Below are positions 49,458-57,279 of a stretch of 64,000 nt of DNA, in pieces. Within the stretch, counting starts at the first letter, position 1. Every line of letters starts with the position of its first letter. The notes beneath the pieces were generated by a model. That model was not told where the DNA came from. It saw nothing but the letters and a program-made list of their open reading frames with translations, and ran no database searches. The DNA is from an uncultured Williamsia sp. (GTDB lineage: Bacteria > Actinomycetota > Actinomycetes > Mycobacteriales > Mycobacteriaceae). The stretch lies in assembly GCF_947494875.1 (NCBI RefSeq), contig NZ_CANLWM010000005.1, positions 248,001 to 312,000 of the forward strand, written 5' to 3'. The translations under genes and the position numbers were made by a program.

Positions 49458-50309
49458 GTGACGACAGCCCAGGAGCTCGCCGCCATCGCCGTCGACGTCG
49501 CCCGGATGGCGGCCGACCACGTCCGGACACGCCGGGCGGAACTGATCGACGACGTGTCGTCGGCATTCCGGTCGGATGCGGTGTCGACGAAGAGCACACC
49601 GACGGACCCCGTGACGGTGGTGGACACCGAGACCGAGGAGTTGATCCGGCGCGAGCTGGCCCGGTTGCGACCCGACGACACCGTCCTCGGCGAGGAGGAC
49701 GGCGGGTCGGTGGACGTGCCCGACGGCGTGCGGTGGGTGGTCGACCCGATCGACGGGACCGTCAACTTCCTGCACGGGGTGCCGGCCTACTCGGTGTCGG
49801 TGGCCGCGCAGATCGACGGGGAGTCGGTCGCGGGCGCTGTCGCCGACGTGCCGCGCGGCGTGGTCTACCGGGCCTTCCGCGGCGGTGGCGCCTGGCTCGA
49901 GACCGACGCCGGGGCGGATCCGATCCGCCTGCGCGCGACGGGCGTCGACACGGTCGCGATGGCCCTGGTCGCAACAGGTTTCAGCTATCAGGCGGACCGT
50001 CGGGCCACGCAGGGCGCGCTGATCGCGTCGCTGCTGCCGCGGGTGCAGGACGTCCGCCGTGTCGGGTCGGCCGCGCTGGACCTGTGCATGGTCGCCTCGG
50101 GGATGGTCGACGCGCACGTGGAGCATGCGCTCAACCCGTGGGACTGGGCCGCGGGAGCGCTGATCGCCGCGGAGGCGGGCGCGGTGGTCCGAACGCCCGC
50201 ACCGACCTCACGCAGCGCCGACGGGTTCCCGACCGTGGCGGTCGCCCCGGGCATCGCCGACGAGTTCCTCGCCCTGCTGGACGAACTCGGCGGCCTCGAC
50301 CCGCTCTAG
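49458..50309 (+). CDS. suhB: Inositol-1-monophosphatase family protein SuhB
   Basis: Mg-dependent, Li-sensitive inositol monophosphatase fold, 283 aa, probably contributing to the inositol needed for mycothiol and phosphatidylinositol lipids. Metal ligands in LGEEDGG (E79/E80) and WVVDPIDGTVNF (D96, D99); second Asp in NPWDWAAGALI. The GTG at 49458 is the start. Position between ppgK and cei matches Rv2701. Confidence 0.9.
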   Translation: MTTAQELAAIAVDVARMAADHVRTRRAELIDDVSSAFRSDAVSTKSTPTDPVTVVDTETEELIRRELARLRPDDTVLGEEDGGSVDVPDGVRWVVDPIDGTVNFLHGVPAYSVSVAAQIDGESVAGAVADVPRGVVYRAFRGGGAWLETDAGADPIRLRATGVDTVAMALVATGFSYQADRRATQGALIASLLPRVQDVRRVGSAALDLCMVASGMVDAHVEHALNPWDWAAGALIAAEAGAVVRTPAPTSRSADGFPTVAVAPGIADEFLALLDELGGLDPL

Positions 50310-50325
50310 ACGACGCCGGGCGCCG

Positions 50326-51027
50326 TCAGCAGGCGCCGCTGTGGACCGCGCGGACCAGTGACGGGTCGGCGCCGGTCGCGGCCCCGCCGGTGCGACCGGA
50401 CGTGTCGGTGGAGCGCAGCGACTCGAGGACGGCCTGCTGGTCCTGAGTCTGTTCCTTGCTGGCGAACTGGCGTCCGAGGGCGAGGTCGACCACGGTGCCG
50501 GGTCGTCCGTCGTCGACGAGCTCGGCGCACGGGACGGCGACCCAGACCGCGGCGGCCGCGGCGCGCCCGGCCGGTCCGAAACGGATCTGGCCGACGCAGT
50601 CGAGGTTCTGGTCCGGGTACACGCTGTCGTCGGCGTAAGGCGTGTCGGTCGCCGGCGTGAAGCCCTGTCCGGTGAGGTCGTCGAGGACGCTGCGCGCCTC
50701 ACCTCGGCGGGCCGAGGCGTTGAGCACCCGCACCTGGAACGTCGCGAGCGGGGCGGGTGCCACCTCGACGAGTTGGTTCGCGGCCACCGTCGTCCGCGGT
50801 GCGGCGGAGGTGGCCGCCGACGCCGGCGCCGACGCGGACGGTGCGGTGGGCTGGTTGCAGGTGGTCGCCACAGGATCCGACGATCCCTTGCTGAGTGCGC
50901 TCACCCACACGATGAGCGCCAGCACGAGCAGCACGACGACGGCGATGACGAACGGCACCCACCGACGTCGCCGGAACGGACGTCCCCGGTCGTCGGTGGG
51001 GTACCCCAGGGTGATCTGCGAAACCAC
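50326..51027 (-). CDS. cei: Envelope integrity protein Cei (LytR C-terminal domain)
   Basis: 233 aa: a short basic N-terminus, one membrane helix (~24-46), a Ser/Ala/Thr-rich linker, then a LytR_C domain (LATFQVRVLNASARRGEARSVLDDLTGQGF) with an extracytoplasmic orientation. M. tuberculosis Rv2700 (cei) in the same context is needed for envelope integrity and virulence. The GTG start at 51027 faces a 365-bp intergenic region with the divergent DUF4193 gene. Confidence 0.87.
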   Translation of the reverse strand: MVSQITLGYPTDDRGRPFRRRRWVPFVIAVVVLLVLALIVWVSALSKGSSDPVATTCNQPTAPSASAPASAATSAAPRTTVAANQLVEVAPAPLATFQVRVLNASARRGEARSVLDDLTGQGFTPATDTPYADDSVYPDQNLDCVGQIRFGPAGRAAAAAVWVAVPCAELVDDGRPGTVVDLALGRQFASKEQTQDQQAVLESLRSTDTSGRTGGAATGADPSLVRAVHSGAC

Positions 51028-51392
51028 GCGGCGTGAACTCTCCTCGAACGGACGCGGCGCCGGGACGGGCGACGCGCGTCACACAGTAGACGGCGGACCC
51101 CTGTGCAGGGCCACGACAGGCGGGTGTTGACCCGCGGCGCTGCGCGAGCTAACCTCTGCCCGCCTTCGCGATACAGAGATGTTGGACGATTCGTTCGGCA
51201 GCAGTGGCGAACGTCACAGGACAACACGTCGGCGATGGCAATGAATTCGACAGGGATGTCGTTGCGAGATGAGCATTCCGCGGCACGCGGAGACGACTCG
51301 AAGCAGCAGGGTCGGCGACACCTCGACACCCTCATCCACCGCGAACCCGCGTGGGAGAGATGTCAGTCGATGAGATGGAGTGAAGGCGAAAC
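51028..51392. other. 365-bp intergenic region between cei and the DUF4193 gene
   Basis: It holds the SigA-type promoter at 51127-51155 and, after the predicted start, a leader of ~230 nt. In the leader a 7-codon ORF (MSVDEME, 51360-51383) with GGGAGAG just before it ends 9 nt short of the DUF4193 ATG. A long frame (51103-51465) running into the DUF4193 gene is probably a shadow. No RNA family is recognised. Confidence 0.5.
51127..51155 (+). promoter_or_regulatory. SigA-type promoter for the DUF4193 gene
   Basis: TTGACC (51127-51132) and TAACCT (51150-51155) with an exact 17-bp spacer, one of the best matches in the window. Predicted start near 51162. Confidence 0.6.
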
Positions 51393-51692
51393 ATGGCTAC
51401 TGATTACGACGCTCCTCGCCGCACCGAGACCGAGGACCTGGGCGAGGACTCGCTCGAGGAACTGAAGGCTCGTCGCAGCGAGGCGCAGGCCGCCTCGGTC
51501 GACGTGGACGACAGCGACACCGCCGAGTCGTTCGAACTGCCCGGCGCCGACCTCTCCGGTGAGGAGTTGTCGGTGCGGGTGGTCCCGAAGCAGGCCGACG
51601 AGTTCACGTGTACGAGTTGCTTCCTCGTGTACCACCGCAGCCGCCTGGCCCGTGAGAACGGCGCCTCGCGCATCTGCGTCGACTGCGCGTAG
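51393..51692 (+). CDS. DUF4193 small protein (Rv2699c-like)
   Basis: 99 aa, acidic and helical N-terminus (LGEDSLEELKARRSEAQ) followed by a C-terminal zinc ribbon with C73, C76, C95 and C98 (FTCTSCFLVYHRSRLA; RICVDCA). Highly conserved in actinobacteria and probably abundant; function unknown. The ATG at 51393 is preceded by GGAGTGAAGG. A long leader precedes it. Confidence 0.88.
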   Translation: MATDYDAPRRTETEDLGEDSLEELKARRSEAQAASVDVDDSDTAESFELPGADLSGEELSVRVVPKQADEFTCTSCFLVYHRSRLARENGASRICVDCA

Positions 51693-51700
51693 GCCGCAAC

Positions 51701-51769
51701 GGTCCGGCTCCCGTGGGGCCGGACCCACCGACATCGACGGCGCCGCACCCCGAGGGGTACGGCGCCGTC
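51701..51769. terminator. Paired hairpins between DUF4193 and DUF3093 genes
   Basis: First stem: GGTCCGGC at 51701-51708 with GCCGGACC at 51718-51725. Second stem: 51736-51751 with 51754-51769, about 15 bp with one internal mismatch. Both lie between convergent genes. Confidence 0.7.
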
Positions 51770-51802
51770 GTCATGTCGGGAGCAGAGGCTCGTCAGGTGC
51801 TC

Positions 51803-52318
51803 CTACGGCTCGTCCGACGCATCGGTCTGGCCGAGCGCCGCGATGAGCTCGGCGGGTCGGCGGGTGGACACCAGCCAGTAGGGCGTGGGGTCGTCCGGGT
51901 CGTCGAGAACCACGAGAACCATCGTCTTCACCCAGGCCCGGTGCATGAGATAGGCGGCCGGGTCGAGCTGTCGACCCAGTGCCGCGCTCTTGGCGGTCGC
52001 GGGGATCGAGGCCGCGCGTGCGATCACCGAAGCGGGCAGATGCGCTTTGTGGGCGTACAACTCGCCGTCGGCGGCGACACGGACGCGGGTCCGCCCCATC
52101 GACCAGAGCAGCCACACCGCGAGCAGGGCGAGCAGGGGATAGGCGATCGCCGAGGCGGCCGCATGCCGCGCGGCGAGCTGGATCTCGTAGCCGAACACCC
52201 CGACGACCACGGCTGCGGCGGCATACCACCACAGGGGGACCGTCAGGCGCTCGCTGAACCGGTCCTGTGCGGCGGACGGCGTCGACGTCGGATGCGGGGT
52301 GGCGTGCTGGTCACTCAT
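51803..52318 (-). CDS. DUF3093 membrane protein (Rv2698-like)
   Basis: 171 aa, two predicted membrane helices (~28-47 and ~55-72) followed by a cytoplasmic domain with HRAWVKTMVLVVLDDPDDPTPYW and RRPAELIAAL, the DUF3093 hallmark. Function unknown. The ATG at 52318 is used. Divergent from dut with ~108 bp between. Confidence 0.87.
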   Translation of the reverse strand: MSDQHATPHPTSTPSAAQDRFSERLTVPLWWYAAAAVVVGVFGYEIQLAARHAAASAIAYPLLALLAVWLLWSMGRTRVRVAADGELYAHKAHLPASVIARAASIPATAKSAALGRQLDPAAYLMHRAWVKTMVLVVLDDPDDPTPYWLVSTRRPAELIAALGQTDASDEP

Positions 52319-52414
52319 GGGTCATCGGGTCTCACGGTTCTTCGGGTGACGGTGGTGTCGCGGACGTGACGGGCCGTGCCGCAGGGCGTCTCGGGTCGGC
52401 CACCGGCGCCAGCG

Positions 52415-52420
52415 TAGTCT
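52415..52420 (+). promoter_or_regulatory. -10-like hexamer for dut (probable leaderless start)
   Basis: TAGTCT ends 6 nt before the dut GTG at 52427, placing the transcription start on the start codon. Confidence 0.4.
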
Positions 52421-52426
52421 TCACGC

Positions 52427-52915
52427 GTGGCAGTCGACGCGCAGGTCAGCACGGTTGCGTTCCGACGACTCGATCCGGCTCTCCCCCCGCCGCAGCGTGC
52501 TCACCCCGGTGACGCCGGGGTCGATCTGCACAGTGCGATCTCCGTCACGATCGGCCCGGGAGAGCGCGAGATGGTGCCGACGGGCATCGCGGTGGCACTG
52601 CCGATGGGCACCGTCGGTCTGATCCACCCCCGCTCGGGGTTGGCCGCGCGAGCGGGGCTCTCCATCGTCAACACACCGGGCACGGTCGACGCGGGCTACC
52701 GCGGCGAGATCAAGGTCTGCCTGATCAACCTCGACCCGCGCGATCCCATCGCGGTGACCAAGGGTGACCGCATCGCCCAGCTGCTGGTGCAACGGGTCGA
52801 GCTCCCCGAGTTCGTCGAGGTCGAGTCGTTGGACGAGACCAGCCGGGGGACAGGTGGTTACGGGTCGAGCGGCGGTCACGGACTGCTCGACACCCAGGAC
52901 GAGCGGAAGGCATGA
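52427..52915 (+). CDS. dut: dUTP diphosphatase Dut
   Basis: Hydrolyses dUTP to dUMP, keeping uracil out of DNA. 162 aa trimeric dUTPase: motif I DAGVDLHS, motif [14 protein letters not shown], motif [17 protein letters not shown] with the catalytic Asp, motif [11 protein letters not shown], and C-terminal motif [11 protein letters not shown]. The GTG at 52427 has no Shine-Dalgarno but a -10-like hexamer 6 nt upstream. Overlaps the DUF3710 gene by 4 nt. Confidence 0.95.
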   Translation: MAVDAQVSTVAFRRLDPALPPPQRAHPGDAGVDLHSAISVTIGPGEREMVPTGIAVALPMGTVGLIHPRSGLAARAGLSIVNTPGTVDAGYRGEIKVCLINLDPRDPIAVTKGDRIAQLLVQRVELPEFVEVESLDETSRGTGGYGSSGGHGLLDTQDERKA

Positions 52916-53757
52916 CGATGAGCGACGCGACCGGAGGACCACGCATCGGCGAGGGTGCCGGCCCGTACGACATCGACGACCTCGACGGTGAGCTGGGCCT
53001 CGACAACTCCCACCTCGATCTCGGGTCGGTCCTCGTCCCGGTGGTCGAGGGTGGCCAGGTGACCGTCGAGATGACGGCCGATCACCAACCGCAGGCCGTC
53101 TACCTCGTCACCCCGCACGGGCGGATCAGCGTGGCGGCGTTCGCGGCACCGCGTTCGCCGGGTCTGTGGGCCGAGGTGGTCGGTGAACTGGTCGAGTCGC
53201 TGCGCACCGACGGTGCGACCGCCGCGACGGAGTCGGGGCACTGGGGCCGAGAGGTGATCGGCACTGTGCCCGGCGCCGTGCACCGGTTCATCGGCGTCGA
53301 CGGCCCTCGCTGGATGGTCCGGTGCGTGGCGAGTGCACCGCCGGAGTCCGCCGACGACCTGACGCTCGTCGCGCGTGCGGTGCTGAGCGAGACGGTGGTG
53401 CGCCGCGGCAGCGACCCGTTCCCGCCGCGGGAACCGCTGCCGGTCGTCCTGCCGCCGGTACTCGCCGAGCAGGTCGCCGCGGCCCAGCAGCAGATGGCCG
53501 ACCAGGGTGCGTTCGCCGAGAACGGCATGGTCGACCCGGCGGGTCAACCCGCCGAAGCCCTCGAGCCGACCGCGCCTGAGGACGCCGATCCCGAGGGTGC
53601 GCTCGGTCAGCTCGCGCGGGCGCAGGTCGTCGCCGAGGACGGTGCGCCCGTCGTCGACCCGACACCGGAGACCGACGACGACGCGCAGGTCCCGCAGGGC
53701 AAGCGCCGGTCGTCCGGGTCGGCACTGCAGCGACTGCGACGTCGTCAGGGGCGCTGA
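52912..53757 (+). CDS. DUF3710 protein (Rv2696c-like)
   Basis: 281 aa, family DUF3710. Conserved core ~25-190 ([26 protein letters not shown]-like [11 protein letters not shown] region); the C-terminal third is acidic, disordered and ends in a basic patch (RRQGR). Function unknown. The ATG at 52912 overlaps the dut stop (ATGA), so they are probably co-translated. Confidence 0.85.
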   Translation: MTMSDATGGPRIGEGAGPYDIDDLDGELGLDNSHLDLGSVLVPVVEGGQVTVEMTADHQPQAVYLVTPHGRISVAAFAAPRSPGLWAEVVGELVESLRTDGATAATESGHWGREVIGTVPGAVHRFIGVDGPRWMVRCVASAPPESADDLTLVARAVLSETVVRRGSDPFPPREPLPVVLPPVLAEQVAAAQQQMADQGAFAENGMVDPAGQPAEALEPTAPEDADPEGALGQLARAQVVAEDGAPVVDPTPETDDDAQVPQGKRRSSGSALQRLRRRQGR

Positions 53758-53785
53758 CCGACCGCCCCACCCGTCGCATCCGTCG

Positions 53786-54535
53786 TCACCGGGCGGGGTC
53801 CGCCCGCCGTCCGAGGGCGTCCATCGCCGCGCGGCCGAGGGCGCCGGGATCGCCGGCCCAGGCGTCGAACGCGACGGACACCGGCGTCACACCCAGCACG
53901 GCCGCCCAGGCGGACGCGACCTCGGCCGGATGCACCGCGTCGTCGGCCACTGACACGACCGCTGTCGGGATCCTGCACTCGGCGAGCCGCCGCAGGTCGT
54001 CCGGCCGGGGGAGCGTCGTCGACGCCGCCTCACGCAGATGCGGCGCGAGCAGATCCCCGAGGACCGTCCAGGACCGGCCGAGTTCGTCGGCCAGCCATGC
54101 AGGACTGGACGCGCGCATCGTCGCCGTCGCGGCCGCGAGTCCGGTGCGGTCGATCTCGGCGACCGTGATGCGCGCGGCCGTGGCCGCGGGGGAGGTGCCG
54201 CCGTCGCCGCCGGGGTGCCACGGCGGGCACGCCGCGACCACCGCCGCACACGACCGTGGATGCGCTGCCGCCCAGTGCACCGCGACGCACGCACCGATCG
54301 AGATCCCCGCCGCGATCACCGGCCCCCGCGTCGCGGCCTCGTCGAGCGCGGCGAGGTACGTCGCGACGATCCCCGACGGTCCCGGGTCCACCGCGATCGC
54401 CGGCACCGCGAGGGCGTCGGCGAGAGGGGCCGTCGCACGGGCCGCGTAGTCGCCGTCGGAACCGGCTCCCGGCATCGTGACCAGCGACGAAGCGGTGATC
54501 GGCACAGCCCGCTCGGCGTCGTCGGTGGTGGGCAT
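53786..54535 (-). CDS. Alpha/beta-hydrolase-like protein (Rv2695-like)
   Basis: 249 aa. Nucleophile-elbow motif GISIGACVAV (GxSxG), with Asp in VVSVADDAVHPAEV and His following, an alpha/beta-hydrolase topology; oxyanion region TMPGAGSDGDYAARA. Substrate unknown. The ATG at 54535 begins MPTTDDAERAV; the frame to 54685 overlaps the divergent OB-fold leader. Convergent with the DUF3710 gene. Confidence 0.75.
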   Translation of the reverse strand: MPTTDDAERAVPITASSLVTMPGAGSDGDYAARATAPLADALAVPAIAVDPGPSGIVATYLAALDEAATRGPVIAAGISIGACVAVHWAAAHPRSCAAVVAACPPWHPGGDGGTSPAATAARITVAEIDRTGLAAATATMRASSPAWLADELGRSWTVLGDLLAPHLREAASTTLPRPDDLRRLAECRIPTAVVSVADDAVHPAEVASAWAAVLGVTPVSVAFDAWAGDPGALGRAAMDALGRRADPAR

Positions 54536-54580
54536 CCGACGATGGTCCCCCGTAGGTGGTGCGCACGTTGCGCGGGGTCT

Positions 54581-54586
54581 ACCCTG
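54581..54586 (+). promoter_or_regulatory. Possible -10 for the OB-fold gene
   Basis: TACCCT in the context CTACCCTGAGGG, almost identical to the sequence in front of dapF. Here the leader to the ATG at 54720 would be ~127 nt and contains a small ORF. Confidence 0.35.
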
Positions 54587-54657
54587 AGGGTCCGACGGCG
54601 GCAGGGTGCCGCTGTCGAGACGTCTCGACGCGGCGTCGCCGGGACCTGAGAAGGGTG

Positions 54658-54723
54658 ATGATGATCGGTGGCCGGAGGCCCGCAATGATCGTTCCCGTCA
54701 CGCACACCGGAGGCCGCGCATGA
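54658..54723 (+). CDS. Putative 21-aa upstream ORF before the OB-fold gene
   Basis: ATG 54658 (or 54661) opens a frame MMIGGRRPAMIVPVTHTGGRA ending TGA at 54721-54723, which overlaps the next ATG as ATGA. A GAGAAGGG site lies just upstream. Such coupling can control the downstream gene. Only sequence arrangement supports it. Confidence 0.35.
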   Translation: MMIGGRRPAMIVPVTHTGGRA

Positions 54724-55091
54724 CCGCCGCCGGATACCTCAAGCGGTTGAGCAAGCGACTCACCGCCGACCTCGAAGAGCTCGACGCAGAGCAGATCTCC
54801 GAACAGTCCCAGGCCACCGGCGCCCAGCGCGCGTGCGACTGCGGGCAGGGCGAGGAGGTCAGCATGCTCGGCGAGCTCCGCTCGGTGCAGACCTGTTCCA
54901 AGGCCGCGAAGACCGGCGTCGTCGCCGAGTTCTTCGACGGCACCGACGTCGTCGTCCTCAAGTGGATCGGCCGCAACCGCATCCCGGGCATCGAGCCGGG
55001 GCGCAAGCTGACCGTCCGCGGTCGTCTCGGGGTGAAGGACGGCGTCAAGGTCGTCTACAACCCCTACTACGAGCTCCTCGGTGACGACTGA
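54720..55091 (+). CDS. OB-fold nucleic-acid-binding-like protein (Rv2694c-like)
   Basis: 123 aa. A helical N-terminus (YLKRLSKRLTADLEELDAEQ) is followed by a small beta-barrel resembling an OB fold (CDCGQGEEVSMLGELRSVQT; VLKWIGRNRIPGIEPGRKLTVRGRLG). The nearby cysteines (CDC, TC) are noted. The gene context trkA-DUF3159-OB is conserved in actinobacteria. Overlaps the DUF3159 gene by 11 nt. The start at 54720 has CCGGAGGC upstream. Confidence 0.8.
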   Translation: MTAAGYLKRLSKRLTADLEELDAEQISEQSQATGAQRACDCGQGEEVSMLGELRSVQTCSKAAKTGVVAEFFDGTDVVVLKWIGRNRIPGIEPGRKLTVRGRLGVKDGVKVVYNPYYELLGDD

Positions 55092-55827
55092 CCGTTCCGG
55101 GTCGGACGCAGCCGCAGACGCGTCGGCCGACGAGCCGGCCACCGCATCGGAGGATGTCCGCGAGGCCGTCCCCACCCTGCTCGAGCAGATGGGCGGCGTC
55201 GCAGGCCTGATCTACTCCACGGTCCCGATCGTCGTGTTCGTGGCCGTCAACGCCCTGGCCTCGCTGACACCGGCCATCGTCGCCGCGCTCGCGGTGGCCG
55301 TGCTGATCGCGGTCGTGCGGCTCGTCCGCCGGGAACCGGTGCAGCCCGCGGTGTCCGGGGTGTTCGGCGTCGCCATCTGCGCGTTCATCGCCCACCGCAC
55401 CGGCGACGCAAAGGGCTTCTTCCTCTTCGGCATCTGGAGCACCCTCGTCTACGCCGGGGCGTTCGTGCTGTCGATCCTGGTGCGTTGGCCGCTGGTCGGC
55501 GTGATCTGGAATGTCGTAAACGGCAACGGGACCGCGTGGCGCAAGCACCGCCGGACCCTGCTCGCCTACGACCTGGCGACCGCGGTGTGGGCCGTGCTCT
55601 TCGCGGTGCGGTACGTCGTGCAGTCGTCCCTGTACGACTCCGACCAGACGGGGTGGCTCGCAGCCGCACGGATCGGCATGGGTTGGCCGTTGACAGCCGT
55701 CGCCGCGCTCGCGACCGTGCTGCTGGTGCGGTGGGCCGAACGGACCGAGGAGTCCGAGAACGACGCCACCGAGGGCGATCCCGTGGCCGACCAGGGCGCC
55801 GGGTCGGGCGCGCCGCCGGCCCGCTGA
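55081..55827 (+). CDS. DUF3159 integral membrane protein (Rv2693c-like)
   Basis: 248 aa. A hydrophilic, acidic N-terminus (~1-30) is followed by about six membrane helices in the DUF3159 core (LLEQMGGVAGLIYSTVPIVVF; GFFLFGIWSTLVYAGAF; WRKHRRTLLAYDLATAVW). Transport or stress role unknown; it sits next to potassium-related genes. GTG at 55081, overlapping the OB-fold gene. Convergent with the trkA pair. Confidence 0.85.
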   Translation: MTTDRSGSDAAADASADEPATASEDVREAVPTLLEQMGGVAGLIYSTVPIVVFVAVNALASLTPAIVAALAVAVLIAVVRLVRREPVQPAVSGVFGVAICAFIAHRTGDAKGFFLFGIWSTLVYAGAFVLSILVRWPLVGVIWNVVNGNGTAWRKHRRTLLAYDLATAVWAVLFAVRYVVQSSLYDSDQTGWLAAARIGMGWPLTAVAALATVLLVRWAERTEESENDATEGDPVADQGAGSGAPPAR

Positions 55828-55837
55828 GCCGAACGGT

Positions 55838-56497
55838 TCAGGACTGCAGGATCGCGGCCTGCAGGTCGTCCTCGACCTCCGCCGGTGCGATGAACACGAG
55901 CTCGTCGCCGCCCTCGACCGGGTCGTCGGGCTGCGGGACGATCACCCGGCCGCCCCGCAGGATCGCCACCAGCGCGGCGTCGCGGGGCAGGACGAGCTTG
56001 CGGACGGGTTTGCCCGCGAACGACGTGTCCTGCGGCAGCGTGATCTCGACGAGGTTGGCCTGCCCCTGACGGAAAGTCATCAGGCGTACGAGGTCACCGA
56101 CGGAGACGGCCTCCTCCACCAGGGACGCCAGGATCCGCGGGGTGGACACCGCGACGTCGACGCCCCAGTCCTCGCCGAACAGCCACTCGTTGCGGGGGTC
56201 GTTGACGCGGGCCACGACGCGTCCCACGGCGAACTCGGTCTTGGCGAGAAGGCTCACGACGAGGTTGGCCTTGTCGTCACCGGTGGCCGCGACGACGACG
56301 TCGAAGGTCTGCAACTGCGCCTGCTCGAGGTTGTCGAGCTCGCAGGCGTCGGCGTGCACCCAGGTGGCGCCGGGCACCGCCTCGTCGTCGATGTTGTCCC
56401 GACGCCGTTCCAGCAACACGACCTCGTGGTCGCCGCCGATGAGTTCGCGCGCGATGGACCGGCCGACGGCGCCCGCGCCGGCGATGGCGACCTTCAT
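55838..56497 (-). CDS. TrkA-family potassium uptake regulatory protein (second, CeoC-like)
   Basis: 219 aa: Rossmann RCK_N domain GAGAVGRSIARELI (NAD(H)/nucleotide-binding) and an RCK_C domain with LPRDAALVAILRGGRVIVPQP. TrkA proteins gate potassium channels or transporters on the cytoplasmic side. The ATG at 56497 overlaps the stop of the upstream trkA (ATGA), so the two are coupled. The pair matches CeoB/CeoC (Rv2691/Rv2692). Confidence 0.88.
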   Translation of the reverse strand: MKVAIAGAGAVGRSIARELIGGDHEVVLLERRRDNIDDEAVPGATWVHADACELDNLEQAQLQTFDVVVAATGDDKANLVVSLLAKTEFAVGRVVARVNDPRNEWLFGEDWGVDVAVSTPRILASLVEEAVSVGDLVRLMTFRQGQANLVEITLPQDTSFAGKPVRKLVLPRDAALVAILRGGRVIVPQPDDPVEGGDELVFIAPAEVEDDLQAAILQS

Positions 56498-57159
56498 TCC
56501 CCGCCCTCCCGCCGTGCCCCGGCGATGGCGAGCGCCTCGTCGCGGCGGTCCCGCAGGACGGCGACGTACACCGTGTCGTCCTGTTGCAGCACGGTGCGGG
56601 GCTCGGGCAGTAGTGACGCGCCGACCCGGCTGATGAACGCGATCCGCGCGCCGGTCTCCTCCTGGAACACCTTCGCGGTCTGCCCGATCCAGCTCTCGTG
56701 CACGCTGATCTGGGTGACGAGCACCTGTCCGGACGGGTCGCGCCACGCCGTCGCGGCGTCACCCACGCCCAGCGCGGCGACGAACCGCTGCGTCGTCCAC
56801 GGCACCGTCGCGACGGTGGGGATGCCGAGCCGCTCGTAGACCGCGGCCCGCTTCGCGTCGTAGATACGGGCGACGACGCGTTCGACGCCGAACGTCTCCC
56901 GCGCCACGCGCGCGGCGATGATGTTGGAGTTGTCGCCGGAGGAGACCGCGGCGAACGCGTCGGCCTCGGCGATCCCGGCGGCCTCGAGGACGTCGCGGTC
57001 GAAGCCGACGCCGCGGACGGTGGTACCGCCGTAGGACGGGCTGAGCCGTCGGAACGCGGAGTCCTCGCGGTCGACGACGGCGACCGTGTGGCCCTTGTTG
57101 TCGAGGGCCTGCGCGAGGGACGACCCCACGCGGCCGCAGCCCATGATCACTACCCGCAC
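56494..57159 (-). CDS. trkA: TrkA-family potassium uptake regulatory protein (first, CeoB-like)
   Basis: 221 aa with RCK_N motif GCGRVGSSLAQALDNKGH and RCK_C (FISRVGASLLPEPRTVLQQDDTVYVAV). GTG at 57159 (VRVVIMGCG) with GAGGAG upstream; a much longer open frame to 59121 is antisense to the permease. Divergent from the KimA-like permease by 120 bp. Cytoplasmic gating subunit, probably paired with the second TrkA. Confidence 0.9.
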   Translation of the reverse strand: MRVVIMGCGRVGSSLAQALDNKGHTVAVVDREDSAFRRLSPSYGGTTVRGVGFDRDVLEAAGIAEADAFAAVSSGDNSNIIAARVARETFGVERVVARIYDAKRAAVYERLGIPTVATVPWTTQRFVAALGVGDAATAWRDPSGQVLVTQISVHESWIGQTAKVFQEETGARIAFISRVGASLLPEPRTVLQQDDTVYVAVLRDRRDEALAIAGARREGGE

Positions 57160-57267
57160 GTGTCTGTGCTCCTCATCCGGCGGCCGATCGCTCCCCGTGG
57201 ACCGCGGCGACGGTCCACACCTGCGGCGAACGCTACCGCCCGCCGTCGACCATCGTGAGTCCGCGTC

Positions 57268-57273
57268 TAAGGT
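57268..57273 (+). promoter_or_regulatory. -10-like hexamer for the APC permease (probable leaderless start)
   Basis: TAAGGT ends 6 nt before the GTG at 57280; GTCGAC at 57245-57250 could be a weak -35 with a 17-bp spacer. Confidence 0.4.
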
Positions 57274-57279
57274 TGCCTG

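Noticed and set aside
51103-51465. A 120-aa frame through the DUF4193 leader
   Set aside because: It runs ~70 bp into the DUF4193 gene, lacks a good start signal, and its composition is unlike a conserved protein; only the tiny MSVDEME frame is kept as a possibility.
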